Part shown: piece after piece, positions 63,363-64,000 of the stretch
Layout: each line of letters starts with the position of its first letter
Numbering within the stretch: position 1 is the first letter of the stretch
Notes under the pieces: generated by a model
Seen by the model: the letters and a program-made list of their open reading frames with translations, nothing else
The model's database searches: none
Told to the model about the DNA's origin: nothing
Position numbers and translations under genes: made by a program
Assembly: GCF_012584455.1 (NCBI RefSeq)
Contig: NZ_JABAEB010000002.1
Coordinates: 62,001-126,000, forward strand
Length of the DNA stretch: 64,000 nucleotides
From: Shewanella oncorhynchi
Lineage (GTDB): Bacteria > Pseudomonadota > Gammaproteobacteria > Enterobacterales > Shewanellaceae
Reading direction: 5' to 3'

Positions 63363-64000
63363 ATGGCAGCTCGCGACTCTCAATCTAAAGCGCCGTCTTA
63401 CGCCCCCAAGAGCACGACTCAAGCGGCGAAAAAAGACAGCGCACCTCGGCATCGCAACGCCACCACCACGCCTGAAATGCGACTCTTTATCCAGCAATCG
63501 GATCTGAGCGTCAGCCAGTTGGCAAAAATTTTAAATATTACTGAGGCAACAGTCCGTAAATGGCGGAAGCGTGAGTCCATTAGTAACAGTTCGAACACGC
63601 CCCATCACCTCAATACCACGCTCACGCCGATGGAAGAATATGTGGTGGTGGGATTACGCTATCAACTCAAACTCACCTTAGATAGATTACTTCAGGTTAC
63701 CCAAACCTTTATTAATCCCAATGTGTCGCGCTCCGGCCTTGCCCGTTGCTTAAAGCGCTACGGCATATCGCGGCTCGATGAATTTGAAGCACCGCAAGTC
63801 CCCGAACGCTATTTTAATCAATTGCCTGTGACGCAAGGCAGCGATATCCAAACCTATACGGTCAATCCAGAAACCTTGGCTAAGGCGCTCGCATTGCCGA
63901 GTACCGACGGCAATACTGTGGTGCAAGTGGTGTCACTCACCATACCGCCGCAGCTCACTGAGCAAGCTCCAAGCTCAGTACTATTAGGCGTAGACACAGC
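63363..64000 (+). CDS. pfaR: PfaR, regulator of the pfa PUFA synthase genes (5' part, runs off the window)
   Basis: The frame is open from the ATG at 63363 to the end of the window (212 codons). After a basic, Ala/Thr-rich leader it has a helix-turn-helix ('LSVSQLAKILNITEATVRKW', about residues 53-72). A region resembling the N-terminal part of IS481-type transposases follows ('SGLARCLKRYGISRLDEF', about 126-143). Near the window end 'LLGVDT' recalls the first strand of a DDE fold. PfaR is reported as an activator of pfaA. Divergent pfaE supports the name, and pfaABCD should follow downstream. Confidence 0.85.
   Translation, partial: MAARDSQSKAPSYAPKSTTQAAKKDSAPRHRNATTTPEMRLFIQQSDLSVSQLAKILNITEATVRKWRKRESISNSSNTPHHLNTTLTPMEEYVVVGLRYQLKLTLDRLLQVTQTFINPNVSRSGLARCLKRYGISRLDEFEAPQVPERYFNQLPVTQGSDIQTYTVNPETLAKALALPSTDGNTVVQVVSLTIPPQLTEQAPSSVLLGVDT

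Overview
The window comes from a gammaproteobacterium of the genus Shewanella, most likely near the S. oneidensis / putrefaciens / baltica group. I infer this from an outer-membrane decaheme c-type cytochrome of the MtrC/OmcA family, the pfaE-pfaR edge of an EPA (polyunsaturated fatty acid) locus, several small DUF families typical of Shewanella and Vibrio, and the long rpsB-to-tilS gene order. No rRNA, tRNA, insertion sequence, prophage or CRISPR array was found.

Layout. 1-6.7 kb: tail of a probable LysR regulator, an orphan decaheme lipoprotein cytochrome, a DUF2982 membrane protein, elyC, a ROK fructokinase (mak) and cysQ. 7-19.9 kb: an RmlD-like reductase coupled to a PHP phosphoesterase, a SWIM/SNF2 helicase, a DUF885 peptidase-like protein, a cold-shock protein with a long leader, a Kef/CPA2 antiporter, a diguanylate cyclase and tilS. 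19.9-38.6 kb (all minus strand): the housekeeping run rpsB-tsf-pyrH-frr-uppS-cdsA-dxr-rseP-bamA-skp-lpxD-fabZ-lpxA, then a terminator, then lpxB-rnhB and dnaE. It joins translation, isoprenoid and phospholipid precursors, outer-membrane protein assembly and lipid A synthesis. 38.8-43 kb (plus strand): map, glnD, dapD.

43-51.4 kb: a PAS/GAF/HD-GYP/CBS c-di-GMP phosphodiesterase, purU, a PTS EIICB transporter, the yqcC-truC-yqcA cluster and a DUF3549-DUF3301 pair. 51.4-53.15 kb has no protein gene. On the minus strand it holds two tandem CsrB-type regulatory RNAs, each made of many small hairpins with GGA in the loop. Each ends in an intrinsic terminator and has a GacA/UvrY-type palindrome about 178 bp upstream of its inferred start. 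A 9-bp minisatellite lies between them. This is the most interesting part of the window.

53.15-64 kb: a DUF962-GNAT pair, DUF2789, a DUF3192 lipoprotein, a coupled pair of unknown genes ending in a DUF2310 zinc-ribbon protein, syd facing queF, a LysR regulator divergent from a periplasmic alkylsulfatase, a lipoprotein of unknown function, pfaE, and the start of pfaR, which runs off the window end.

Start codons were chosen from ribosome-binding sites and remembered family N-termini, so several differ from the longest open frame. Family assignments rest on recognising motifs by eye; no database search was run.
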